A DNA stretch of 64,000 nt from Dokdonella sp. (GTDB lineage: Bacteria; Pseudomonadota; Gammaproteobacteria; Xanthomonadales; Rhodanobacteraceae), in assembly GCF_017744955.1 (NCBI RefSeq), contig NZ_JAGIAG010000001.1, positions 434,001 to 498,000 of the forward strand. Direction: 5' to 3'. How positions within the stretch are numbered: the stretch's first letter is position 1; every line of letters begins with the position of its first letter. Shown here in pieces: positions 11,687 through 18,815 of the stretch. Made by a program: the position numbers and the translations under genes. The notes beneath the pieces were generated by a model that saw only the letters and a program-made list of their open reading frames with translations, was not told the origin of the DNA and ran no database searches.

Positions 11687-13348
11687 ATGGCAACCGTGGC
11701 ATCTTCGATCCCGTCCGGCGGCGGACTCGGCACCAACCACCGGCGCGTCATCGTCGCCTCCAGCCTCGGCACGGTGTTCGAGTGGTACGACTTCTACCTC
11801 TACGGTTCGCTCGCCGCGATCATCGGCAAGCAATTCTTCGGCGGCCTCAACGACACCAGCCAGTTCATCTTCGCCCTGCTCGCGTTCGCCGCCGGCTTCG
11901 CCGTGCGGCCGTTCGGCGCGCTGGTGTTCGGGCGGCTCGGCGACATGATCGGGCGCAAGTACACCTTCCTCATCACGATCGTGCTCATGGGCCTGTCGAC
12001 CTTCCTGGTCGGCGTGCTGCCGAGCTACGCGACGATCGGCATCGCCGCGCCGGTGATCCTGATCACCCTGCGCCTGCTGCAGGGCCTCGCCCTCGGCGGC
12101 GAGTACGGCGGCGCGGCGACCTACGTCGCCGAGCACGCGCCGAACGGCAAGCGCGGCCTCTACACCAGCTTCATCCAGACCACCGCCACGCTCGGCCTGT
12201 TCCTGTCGCTGCTGGTGATCTGGAGCTGCCGCAACTACTTCGGCAAGGAAGCGTTCGAGGACTGGGCCTGGCGCATTCCGTTCTGGGTGTCGGTGATCCT
12301 GCTCGGCGTGTCGGTGTGGATCCGCATGCAGCTCAACGAATCGCCGCTGTTCCAGCAGATGAAGGCCGAGGGCAAGCAGTCGAAGGCGCCGATCACCGAG
12401 AGCTTCTTCTCCAAGAACGGCAAGATCGCGCTGCTGGCCCTGCTCGGCGCGACCGCCGGCCAGGCGGTGGTCTGGTACGGCGGCCAGTTCTACTCGCTGT
12501 TCTTCCTGACCAAGACGCTCGGCATGGACGGCAACCAGGCCGACATCTACATCGCGATCGCACTGGCGCTGGCCACCGCCGGCTTCATCTTCTTCGGCTG
12601 GCTGTCGGACAAGATCGGCCGCAAGATCATCGTGCTCGGCGGCTGCCTGCTCGCGGTGCTGACCTACTTCCCGGTGTTCAAGGCGCTCACGCACAACGTC
12701 AATCCGGCGCTCGAGGCGGCGGTCGCGGCGGCGCCGGTGACGGTCACGGCCGATCCTTCGCGTTGCGCGTTCCAGTTCGACCCGGTCGGCAAGGCGACCT
12801 TCAAGCAGTCCTGCGACATCATCAAGTCGGCGCTGGCGAAGAAGGGCATTCCGTACACCAACGCGCCCGGCGCGGCCGGCAGCATCGCCACGGTCAGCAT
12901 CGGCGGCGCGACGCTGACCAGCTTCGAGGGTGAGGCGCTGTCGAAGGAGGATTTCAAGACGCAGTCCGACGCGTTCGGCAAGCAGCTCGGCGACGCGCTG
13001 AAGAGCGGCGGCTACCCGAGCGCGGCGAATCCGGCGCAGATCAACGCGCCGATGACGGTGCTGCTGCTGACCTACCTGGTGCTGCTGGTCACGATGGTCT
13101 ACGGGCCGATCGCGGCCTGGCTGGTCGAACTGTTCCCGACGCGCATCCGCTACACCTCGATGAGCCTGCCGTACCACATCGGCAACGGCTGGTTCGGCGG
13201 CTTCCTGCCGTTCACCGCGTTCGCCATCGTCGCCGCGACCGGCAACATCTACAGCGGCCTGTGGTATCCGGTGATCGTCGCCGCGATGACCTTCGTGATC
13301 GGCATGCTGTTCCTGCCGGAGACCAAGGACGTCGACATCACCAAATAG
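11687..13348 (+). CDS. MHS-family (metabolite:H+ symporter) MFS permease with large loop insertion
   Basis: The 553-residue protein begins with the MHS hallmark SLGTVFEWYDFYLYGSLA and has the MFS loop motif GRLGDMIGRKYTF, the RLLQGLALGGEYGGA stretch, a second loop motif WLSDKIGRK and 12 predicted helices. An extra segment of about 118 residues (about 335-453) lies between two late helices. It has two Cys (in SRCAFQF and KQSCDII) that might form a disulfide outside the membrane. The ATG at 11687 has a GGGGAAA site. It lies 44 bases behind the channel gene, so the two are probably one transcript. Given acs beside it, acetate or another short monocarboxylate is the likely substrate; this is inferred from context. 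Confidence 0.88.
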   Translation: MATVASSIPSGGGLGTNHRRVIVASSLGTVFEWYDFYLYGSLAAIIGKQFFGGLNDTSQFIFALLAFAAGFAVRPFGALVFGRLGDMIGRKYTFLITIVLMGLSTFLVGVLPSYATIGIAAPVILITLRLLQGLALGGEYGGAATYVAEHAPNGKRGLYTSFIQTTATLGLFLSLLVIWSCRNYFGKEAFEDWAWRIPFWVSVILLGVSVWIRMQLNESPLFQQMKAEGKQSKAPITESFFSKNGKIALLALLGATAGQAVVWYGGQFYSLFFLTKTLGMDGNQADIYIAIALALATAGFIFFGWLSDKIGRKIIVLGGCLLAVLTYFPVFKALTHNVNPALEAAVAAAPVTVTADPSRCAFQFDPVGKATFKQSCDIIKSALAKKGIPYTNAPGAAGSIATVSIGGATLTSFEGEALSKEDFKTQSDAFGKQLGDALKSGGYPSAANPAQINAPMTVLLLTYLVLLVTMVYGPIAAWLVELFPTRIRYTSMSLPYHIGNGWFGGFLPFTAFAIVAATGNIYSGLWYPVIVAAMTFVIGMLFLPETKDVDITK

Positions 13349-13366
13349 TCCCGTCCTTTCGCGCAG

Positions 13367-13398
13367 AAAAAAAAAGGGCCGGAATTCCGGCCCTTTTT
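13367..13398. terminator. Bidirectional intrinsic terminator
   Basis: The stem GGGCCGGAA/TTCCGGCCC (13376-13393) is a perfect palindrome flanked by an A run on the left and a T run on the right. It therefore works as an intrinsic terminator on both strands. It sits between the permease gene ending at 13348 (+) and the small membrane protein gene ending at 13425 (-), which converge on it. Confidence 0.92.
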
Positions 13399-13424
13399 CG
13401 TTGCGGCTTGCGACCGCGCGACGA

Positions 13425-13679
13425 TCAGGCTCGTTTGAACAACCCGATCAGGAACAACAAGATCACGGCGCCGATCAGCGCGTTGATGATCGCGGCGATG
13501 ATTCCGCCGCCGATGGCGAGACCGACCTGCGGCAGCAGCCAGCCGGCGATGAACGCGCCGATGATGCCGACGACGATGTTGCCGACCAGGCCGAAACCAT
13601 GCCCCTTGACGATCTGCCCCGCGAGCCAGCCCGCTACCGCACCCACAATCAGGAAGACGAGAATCGCTTCGATGCCCAC
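13425..13679 (-). CDS. GlsB/YeaQ/YmgE family small membrane protein
   Basis: The protein has 84 residues, almost all hydrophobic, with three predicted helices and the family pattern GAVAGWLAGQIVKGHGFG...NIVVGIIGAFIAGWLL. This family (transglycosylase-associated protein) is made under envelope or acid stress in enterobacteria, and its molecular role is not settled. GGGAGG precedes the start. The gene stands alone, convergent with the permease gene across the shared terminator. Confidence 0.92.
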   Translation of the reverse strand: MGIEAILVFLIVGAVAGWLAGQIVKGHGFGLVGNIVVGIIGAFIAGWLLPQVGLAIGGGIIAAIINALIGAVILLFLIGLFKRA

Positions 13680-13827
13680 GCCAACCTCCCGCGATGATGT
13701 CGCTCGTGCGACCGCCGGATTGTGCCGCAGTCCAGTGACAGACGCATGGTGCGGCGCAGTGAAGCGCGCGCGTCGGTGACGAAAACGGAGGCGGGAGCGG
13801 CGGCCGCGTGCCGGTGCGGCGCCTCTC

Positions 13828-14112
13828 TCAGGACGCGTCGTCGTCGCGTCCGGCGGGAGCGCGCGTGGGCGCGGCGCGGGAATCGGGCGCCGCGCCGCGC
13901 GGCTTCCTCAGCGCGACGAGTTCCTCCACCGAGGCCATCGCCGTATCCGGCCGCGCGTTCTCGGCGATGCGGTCGGCGGCCAGGCCCAGCACGAAACCGA
14001 TCGTGCCGATGAAGCCGAGCAGCAGCCCGATGCCGAGCAACCCCGGCGACTTCGCGATGAAGGCGAGCGCGAGTCCGAGCAGGGCCAGCACGAGCAGAAT
14101 CCAGCGGAGCAT
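13828..14112 (-). CDS. Small membrane protein of unknown function
   Basis: The protein has 94 residues. Two hydrophobic helices, about 3-20 and 26-46, are separated by a short polar turn (KSPG) and followed by a charged, low-complexity tail (residues 55-94, rich in Ala, Pro, Arg and Asp). The CTCTCCCAT in front of it on the + strand gives a GGGAGAG ribosome site for the ATG. I do not recognise the family. The layout resembles many short inner-membrane proteins with a cytosolic tail. It has no operon partner: the next same-strand gene starts 149 bases away. Confidence 0.6.
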   Translation of the reverse strand: MLRWILLVLALLGLALAFIAKSPGLLGIGLLLGFIGTIGFVLGLAADRIAENARPDTAMASVEELVALRKPRGAAPDSRAAPTRAPAGRDDDAS

Positions 14113-14270
14113 GGGAGAGGCGAGGGCCGTGGCGGGAGCGTCACGCTAGCAGAAACCCGCTGCGGCGCAGCGCCGCCGATCGGTCCGCCGCTGCCGATCG
14201 TTCGCCGGCCGGTGCAACGGATCGTTAAGCTGGTACGTCGTAGCATCCGCCTTCGCGGAGGACATCCCCC

Positions 14271-14888
14271 ATGGACTCGTTGTCGCAACTCGCTCTCGCC
14301 GGCGGTCTGGCCTGGGCCAGTGGCATCCGGCTGTACGTGACGATCTTCATCGTCGGCCTGCTCGGGCGCTACGGCTACCTGCAACTGCCCGAGCAGCTGG
14401 CCGTGCTGCAGCACGCCTGGGTGCTGGTCGCGGCCGGCGTGATGGCGGTGGGCGAGTTCCTCGCCGACAAGCTGCCGGGCTTCGATTCGGTGTGGGACGC
14501 GTTGCACACCTTCATCCGCATTCCGGCCGGCGCATTCCTCGCCTGGGGCGCGATGGGCGATTCGACCCCGGCGGCGCAGATGGCTGCGGCGATCGTCGGC
14601 GGCCTGATCACCAGCGGCACGCATCTGGCCAAGAGCGGCGGGCGCGCCGCGATCAATACCTCACCGGAGCCCTTCACCAACTGGACCGCCAGCGCCGGCG
14701 AGGACGGCCTCACGCTCGGCGTGTTGTTCCTCGCGATCCAGCATCCGCTCCTGCTGCTCGGCGCGCTCGCGCTGTTCCTGCTCGTGCTGATCTGGTGGCT
14801 GCCGAAGCTGTTCCGCTTCCTCTCGCGCATCCTGCGCCGCTTGAACGGACGCGACACGGCGGCGCTGCCGAGCCCTGCGCCGCGGTAG
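14271..14888 (+). CDS. DUF4126 family membrane protein
   Basis: The protein has 205 residues and about five hydrophobic segments. The N-terminal LAGGLAWASGIRLYVTIFIVGL and the central GEFLADKLPGFDSVWDALHTFIRIPAGA match the DUF4126 family, a conserved bacterial membrane protein with no assigned role. The conserved GTHLAKSGGRAAINTSPEP stretch (about 122-140) is also typical. CGGAGGAC precedes the ATG. It is a single-gene unit, convergent with rraA across a long inverted repeat. Confidence 0.85.
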   Translation: MDSLSQLALAGGLAWASGIRLYVTIFIVGLLGRYGYLQLPEQLAVLQHAWVLVAAGVMAVGEFLADKLPGFDSVWDALHTFIRIPAGAFLAWGAMGDSTPAAQMAAAIVGGLITSGTHLAKSGGRAAINTSPEPFTNWTASAGEDGLTLGVLFLAIQHPLLLLGALALFLLVLIWWLPKLFRFLSRILRRLNGRDTAALPSPAPR

Positions 14889-14900
14889 CGGAAGGCGAAA

Positions 14901-14996
14901 AAGCCGGACGCGGATCAGAGCGCAAAAGGCACGGACAAGAAAAAGGAAATCTTCCGCTCCATCCGCGCTTCTTGCGCCCTGATCCGCGTCCGGCTT
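14901..14996. repeat. Long inverted repeat between convergent genes
   Basis: Two 25-base arms, 14901-14925 and 14972-14996, are reverse complements with a single mismatch (A/G at 14919). Both arms contain GCCGGACGCGGATCAG or its complement. The 46-base loop includes a small GGAA/TTCC pairing. It sits between the convergent DUF4126 and rraA genes and could act as a two-way transcription terminator, but no U run follows. It may be a copy of a genome-wide REP/MITE-like repeat. Confidence 0.85.
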
Positions 14997-15010
14997 CCTG
15001 CTTTCCCCGC

Positions 15011-15487
15011 TCAATACAGCGCGCGATCGGCGACGACGATGCCATCGGCGTCGGCGTAGAGCCAGGCACCGGGCGCGAAGCGGACGCCGGCGAATTCGAC
15101 GATGCGCCCGGCGTGTCCGGAGTGCAGCCCCTTCTCGCTCCTGCGCGGATGCGTCGCCAGCGCCTTCACGCCGATCGCCAGCGCGGCGAGTTCGGCGCGG
15201 TCGCGCACGCAGCCGTGGACGAGGACGCCGGCCCAGCCGTTGTTCACGCCGAGCATGCCGAGCTGGCCGCCGACCAGCGCGCAGCGCAGCGAACCGCCGC
15301 CGTCGACGACCAGCACGCGGCCTTCCCCGGGCCGCTCCAGGGTCGCGCGCACGAGCGCGTTGTCCTCGAACACCTTCAGCGTCGCGATCGGCCCGTGGAA
15401 GGCGCCGGCGCCGCCGTAGTCGTGGAAGACCGGCGCGCAGACCTGCAGGTCCGGATGCGCGTCGCAGAGGTCGGTGGTGGCGAACAT
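15011..15487 (-). CDS. rraA: RraA family protein (RNase E regulator A / HMG-CHA aldolase family)
   Basis: The protein has 158 residues, a normal length, starting [14 protein letters not shown]. The family core is present: [35 protein letters not shown], with the substrate- and metal-site G-G-x-x-A-x-x-G and R-D residues. RraA of E. coli binds the C-terminal part of RNase E and inhibits mRNA decay; related proteins are oxaloacetate decarboxylases or 4-hydroxy-4-methyl-2-oxoglutarate aldolases, and sequence alone does not separate these roles. The small size and the start resembling E. coli RraA favour the regulator. It is a single gene. Confidence 0.9.
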   Translation of the reverse strand: MFATTDLCDAHPDLQVCAPVFHDYGGAGAFHGPIATLKVFEDNALVRATLERPGEGRVLVVDGGGSLRCALVGGQLGMLGVNNGWAGVLVHGCVRDRAELAALAIGVKALATHPRRSEKGLHSGHAGRIVEFAGVRFAPGAWLYADADGIVVADRALY

Positions 15488-15535
15488 TCGGGCGGGCTCC
15501 GCTGCACGCCGCCTGGCGCGGACGCGATCGCGATG

Positions 15536-16354
15536 CTACCAGTCCTCCTGGCCCTCGCCGGCGAACGTCGCCCGCTCGAAGCCGTCGTGGAAGATGCGGT
15601 CTTCGCCGATCGGTGCGTAGGCGTCGACGAAGCGCCAGCGGAGAATGTCGTGCGCCTCGTACGATCCGCCGGTCGCGGCGGTGAATCCGGCGAACGCGGT
15701 GGTGCCGCCGAGGGTGGCCGGCAGATCGAGCAGGTAGGACATGCGCCTGCCCGCGGGACGCTCGGGAGTGCGGCTCGCGCGGACTTCGAGCGTCGCGCCG
15801 TCGTAGTCGATCCAGGCGTACCAGATCCCGCCGTCGTTCAACGGCGCTTCCGCGATCGTTACCGCACGCAGCGAATCGGTCGAGCCGTCGAGATCGACGC
15901 CGAGATGGTTGCCGTTCGGTTCGGTGGCGGACGTGGACAGGGTGAAGGTGTCGAACTCGATCCCGAGGCTGTTGGCGATGCCTCGATAGCCCAGCCCGTC
16001 GCCGCCGTCGCCGGTGGCCGTCGCCGCCAGCGGCTGCAGCACGAACACGAAGCCGTCGGCGCCGAGTCCGGAGTCGTCGGCGAACGGACCGCCGCCGTCG
16101 TGAAGGCGGAACGAGAACGCGGTGCTGAAGGCGGCATCCGCGCCGAGCGCGATCGGCACGACCGGAAACGCGCTGCCGTCGCGAAGCTCCAGTGCGGGGG
16201 TCAGGCGCAGAACGTCGTCGACGCAGACCGCGTCGTGATTGAGCTGCAGCGTCGAGCAGTCGCCGAAGTCGGCGAAGTCGACGACGGTGGCCGCGGTCGT
16301 CGGGAACGACGCGAGCAGGGCGGCCAGCGTGCCGGCGAAGGGGCGTGATTTCAC
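15536..16354 (-). CDS. Secreted L-type lectin-like protein with FxDGFE tail
   Basis: The protein has 272 residues with a signal peptide (about 1-22, cut after TAA). The rest is a beta-rich domain with the marks of legume/L-type lectins: FRLHDGGGPFADDSGLGADGFVFVLQ, then LGIEFDTF, GNHLGVDLDG and the ADGF/EFDT/NH acidic and Asn residues that bind calcium and sugar in this fold. It ends with IFHDGFERATF, a tail like the one on the neighbouring delta-60 protein (IFADGFD). Its ATG overlaps the stop of that upstream gene by four bases, so the two are probably translated together. Likely a surface or released carbohydrate-binding protein; ligand unknown. Confidence 0.72.
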   Translation of the reverse strand: MKSRPFAGTLAALLASFPTTAATVVDFADFGDCSTLQLNHDAVCVDDVLRLTPALELRDGSAFPVVPIALGADAAFSTAFSFRLHDGGGPFADDSGLGADGFVFVLQPLAATATGDGGDGLGYRGIANSLGIEFDTFTLSTSATEPNGNHLGVDLDGSTDSLRAVTIAEAPLNDGGIWYAWIDYDGATLEVRASRTPERPAGRRMSYLLDLPATLGGTTAFAGFTAATGGSYEAHDILRWRFVDAYAPIGEDRIFHDGFERATFAGEGQEDW

Positions 16355-18684
16355 GGGAGTTCCTCGGCAGATCGATGCGGGAGGTGCGGATCGAAGCCGT
16401 CCGCGAAGATCGGATCGACGAAGCGCGACGGCAGCGCGGCCAGCCCCTTGCGCCGCTGCCCGCCGATGACGTCGAAGGAGCCGCCGGCGACGAGGTTGCC
16501 GGCGGCGTCGAACGCGAGCGCGGCGATGCCGGAATTCGCGCCCGGATTCCAGTCGGGATCGGCCGCGCCGTCGGCGGGCAGGAGCTTGGCGACGAAGTCG
16601 CGATCCGTGCCGCCGATGTGCTGGAAGAATCCGGCGGCGTAGACGTCGCCCTGTGCGTCGACGACGAGCGCGTTGACGGCGTCGCCGGCGGACGCGTTCC
16701 AGTTCGCATCGGCGCTGCCGCCGGCCGACAGTTTCGCGATGCGGTCGCGTGCCTGTCCGCCGATGCGGCTGAACGCGCCGCCCACGAAGAGGTTGCCGAA
16801 GGCGTCGAGGGCGAGCGCGCCGACGTCATCGTCTGGTGACGGATTCCAGCTCGTGTCGACCGCCCCGGTGACGGAAAGCCGGGCGAGGCGGCTGCGTGCC
16901 TCTCCGCCGACGGTCGAGAAGTAGCCGCCGACGTACAGCGTGCCGCTCGTCGTCAGCGCCAGCGCCACGACGCTGCGGTCGGCCGATGCGGCCCAGGACG
17001 GATCGGCGAGGCCGCTGGCGGCGAGCCGCGCCAGGCGGTTGCGTGCCGCGCCGCCGATGCGACCGAACGCGCCGCCGACGTAGACGTTCCCGGCGCCGTC
17101 GGCGGCGAGCGCGGCGACGCTGTCGTCGGCGGACGGGTTCCAGGCCGGATCGACGGCGCCACCGCTGCCCGCGAGCTTGGCGATGCGGCCGCGTTCGAGG
17201 CCGCCGATGCGCAAGAAAGCGCCGCCGGCGTAGACGTTGCCTGCGCCGTCGCCGCCGAGCGCCAGCACGACGTCGTCCGGCGCCGGATTCCAGCCGGTGT
17301 CGAGCGTGCCGTCGGGTTTGACGCGCAGCAGGTTCTTGCGCGGCAGGCCGTCCGCTTTCTGGAACGCGCCGCCGACGATCAGGCCGCCGTCGGGCTGGCG
17401 CCACAGCGCGTTCACCTGCGGCGGCGTCTCCGCGTCGACCGCCGCGCCGACCGTGCCGGCGGCGGAGACGACCGCGAAGCCGAGTCGCGCCGCGCCACCG
17501 ATCTCGCCGAAGATGCCGCCGGCGTAGACGCGATCGGCGCTCGTCGCCAGCGCCGAGACGTGGTCGTTCGCGCCGACGTTCCAGCTCGAATCGACCGCGC
17601 CGCTGCCGGATGCGGCGAGCCGCACGAGACAGGCGTGCGCGTCGCCGTCGACCGTGGTGAAGCCGCCGCCGGCGTAGAGGCGACCGTCGGCATCGAGCGC
17701 GATCGCGTCGACGAAGACCGGATCGCCGCCGCGCTCGAAGCGTGGGTTCCAGGTCGCATCGGCACGGCCGTCGGCGAGCAGCCGGGCCAGTCCGGTGCGC
17801 GGCTGCGCGCCGATGTCGCTGAACGAGCCCGCGACGTAGAGATGTCCGCCGGCGTCGCCGACGAGGGCCGCGACGTCGCGATTGGGACGCGGATTCCACG
17901 CGGCGTCGGCCGCGCCCGGGCCGCTGACGGACAGCTTGGCGAGGTTGCGCCGGCTCTGGCCCCCGATCGAGGTGAACCAGCCGCCGGCGTAGACGGAGCC
18001 GGCCGGGTCGATCCAGATCGCGCTGACGGTTCCGTCGGGCGCCGGATCCCACAGGGGATCGACCGTGCCGGCGGCGGTGGCGGAGAGCTTGGCGAGACTC
18101 GCGCGCGACTGCCCGCCGATGCGACCGAAGCCGCCGCCGGCATAGAGGGCGCCGTCGCGGTCGAGGGCGAGTGCGCGGACGTAGCCGTCGGCGGACGGGT
18201 TCCATTCCGCATCGGCTGCTCCACTGCCGCTGCCGGACAGCTTGGCGAGGTTCTGTCGCGCCTGTCCGCCGATGTGCGTGAAGGTGCCGCCGACGTAGAC
18301 GTCGCCGGCGGCATCGGCGGCCAGGGCGCTGACGGTGCCGAAGGACAGCGAGCCACCGCTGTTGTCCGGCGCCGGATTCCAGGTCGGGTCGAGCGTGCCG
18401 TCCGGCCGCAGCTTGGCGAGATAGGAACGCGGCGTGCCGTTGACGGAGGAGAAGTTTCCGCCGAACACGACGCTGCCGTCGGGCAGACGCACGATGTCGA
18501 GCACCTGGCCGTTGGTCGCGATGTTGAGGTTCGGCCGTCCCAGGGCGGCGGGCGTCTGCGCGCCCGCCGACGCCGCCAGGCAACAGAGCGAGGTCAGCGC
18601 CCAGCGCGCCCAGCGCCGCGGAGATTTCCGCCGCGCGCGCGCCGCCGCGCCGGGAACCGGCGTGCCGCTCGAGCTTCCGAACAT
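16351..18684 (-). CDS. Secreted delta-60 repeat beta-propeller protein
   Basis: The 777-residue protein has a signal-like N-terminus with a long basic lead (RARRKSPRRWARWALTSLCCLAASAGAQ), then about twelve repeats built on D-x-x-W-[ND]-P, ALA-x-D-x-x-G-x-x-YVGG and F-x-x-IGG-x-x-R-x-x-LAKL, spaced about 55-60 residues apart. This is the delta-60 repeat, expected to fold as beta-propellers. One repeat near residue 410 is irregular and lacks the W-N junction. The protein ends with DPIFADGFD and a short tail. AAGGGG precedes the ATG. It is the first gene of a two-gene unit with the lectin-like protein. A role in surface binding is likely; no catalytic motif is seen. Confidence 0.85.
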   Translation of the reverse strand: MFGSSSGTPVPGAAARARRKSPRRWARWALTSLCCLAASAGAQTPAALGRPNLNIATNGQVLDIVRLPDGSVVFGGNFSSVNGTPRSYLAKLRPDGTLDPTWNPAPDNSGGSLSFGTVSALAADAAGDVYVGGTFTHIGGQARQNLAKLSGSGSGAADAEWNPSADGYVRALALDRDGALYAGGGFGRIGGQSRASLAKLSATAAGTVDPLWDPAPDGTVSAIWIDPAGSVYAGGWFTSIGGQSRRNLAKLSVSGPGAADAAWNPRPNRDVAALVGDAGGHLYVAGSFSDIGAQPRTGLARLLADGRADATWNPRFERGGDPVFVDAIALDADGRLYAGGGFTTVDGDAHACLVRLAASGSGAVDSSWNVGANDHVSALATSADRVYAGGIFGEIGGAARLGFAVVSAAGTVGAAVDAETPPQVNALWRQPDGGLIVGGAFQKADGLPRKNLLRVKPDGTLDTGWNPAPDDVVLALGGDGAGNVYAGGAFLRIGGLERGRIAKLAGSGGAVDPAWNPSADDSVAALAADGAGNVYVGGAFGRIGGAARNRLARLAASGLADPSWAASADRSVVALALTTSGTLYVGGYFSTVGGEARSRLARLSVTGAVDTSWNPSPDDDVGALALDAFGNLFVGGAFSRIGGQARDRIAKLSAGGSADANWNASAGDAVNALVVDAQGDVYAAGFFQHIGGTDRDFVAKLLPADGAADPDWNPGANSGIAALAFDAAGNLVAGGSFDVIGGQRRKGLAALPSRFVDPIFADGFDPHLPHRSAEELP

Positions 18685-18815
18685 GATTCACCCCTTTTCT
18701 TCGCGCACGACGCGGCGCGAGTTCGGAGGAGATGGCGCGAAACGGCGCCAGCCTGTCGCACGACGCGTTCGATCGTTCGAAGCGGAATGCCGGCGCTGCG
18801 CGCCGGTCGCATCCG

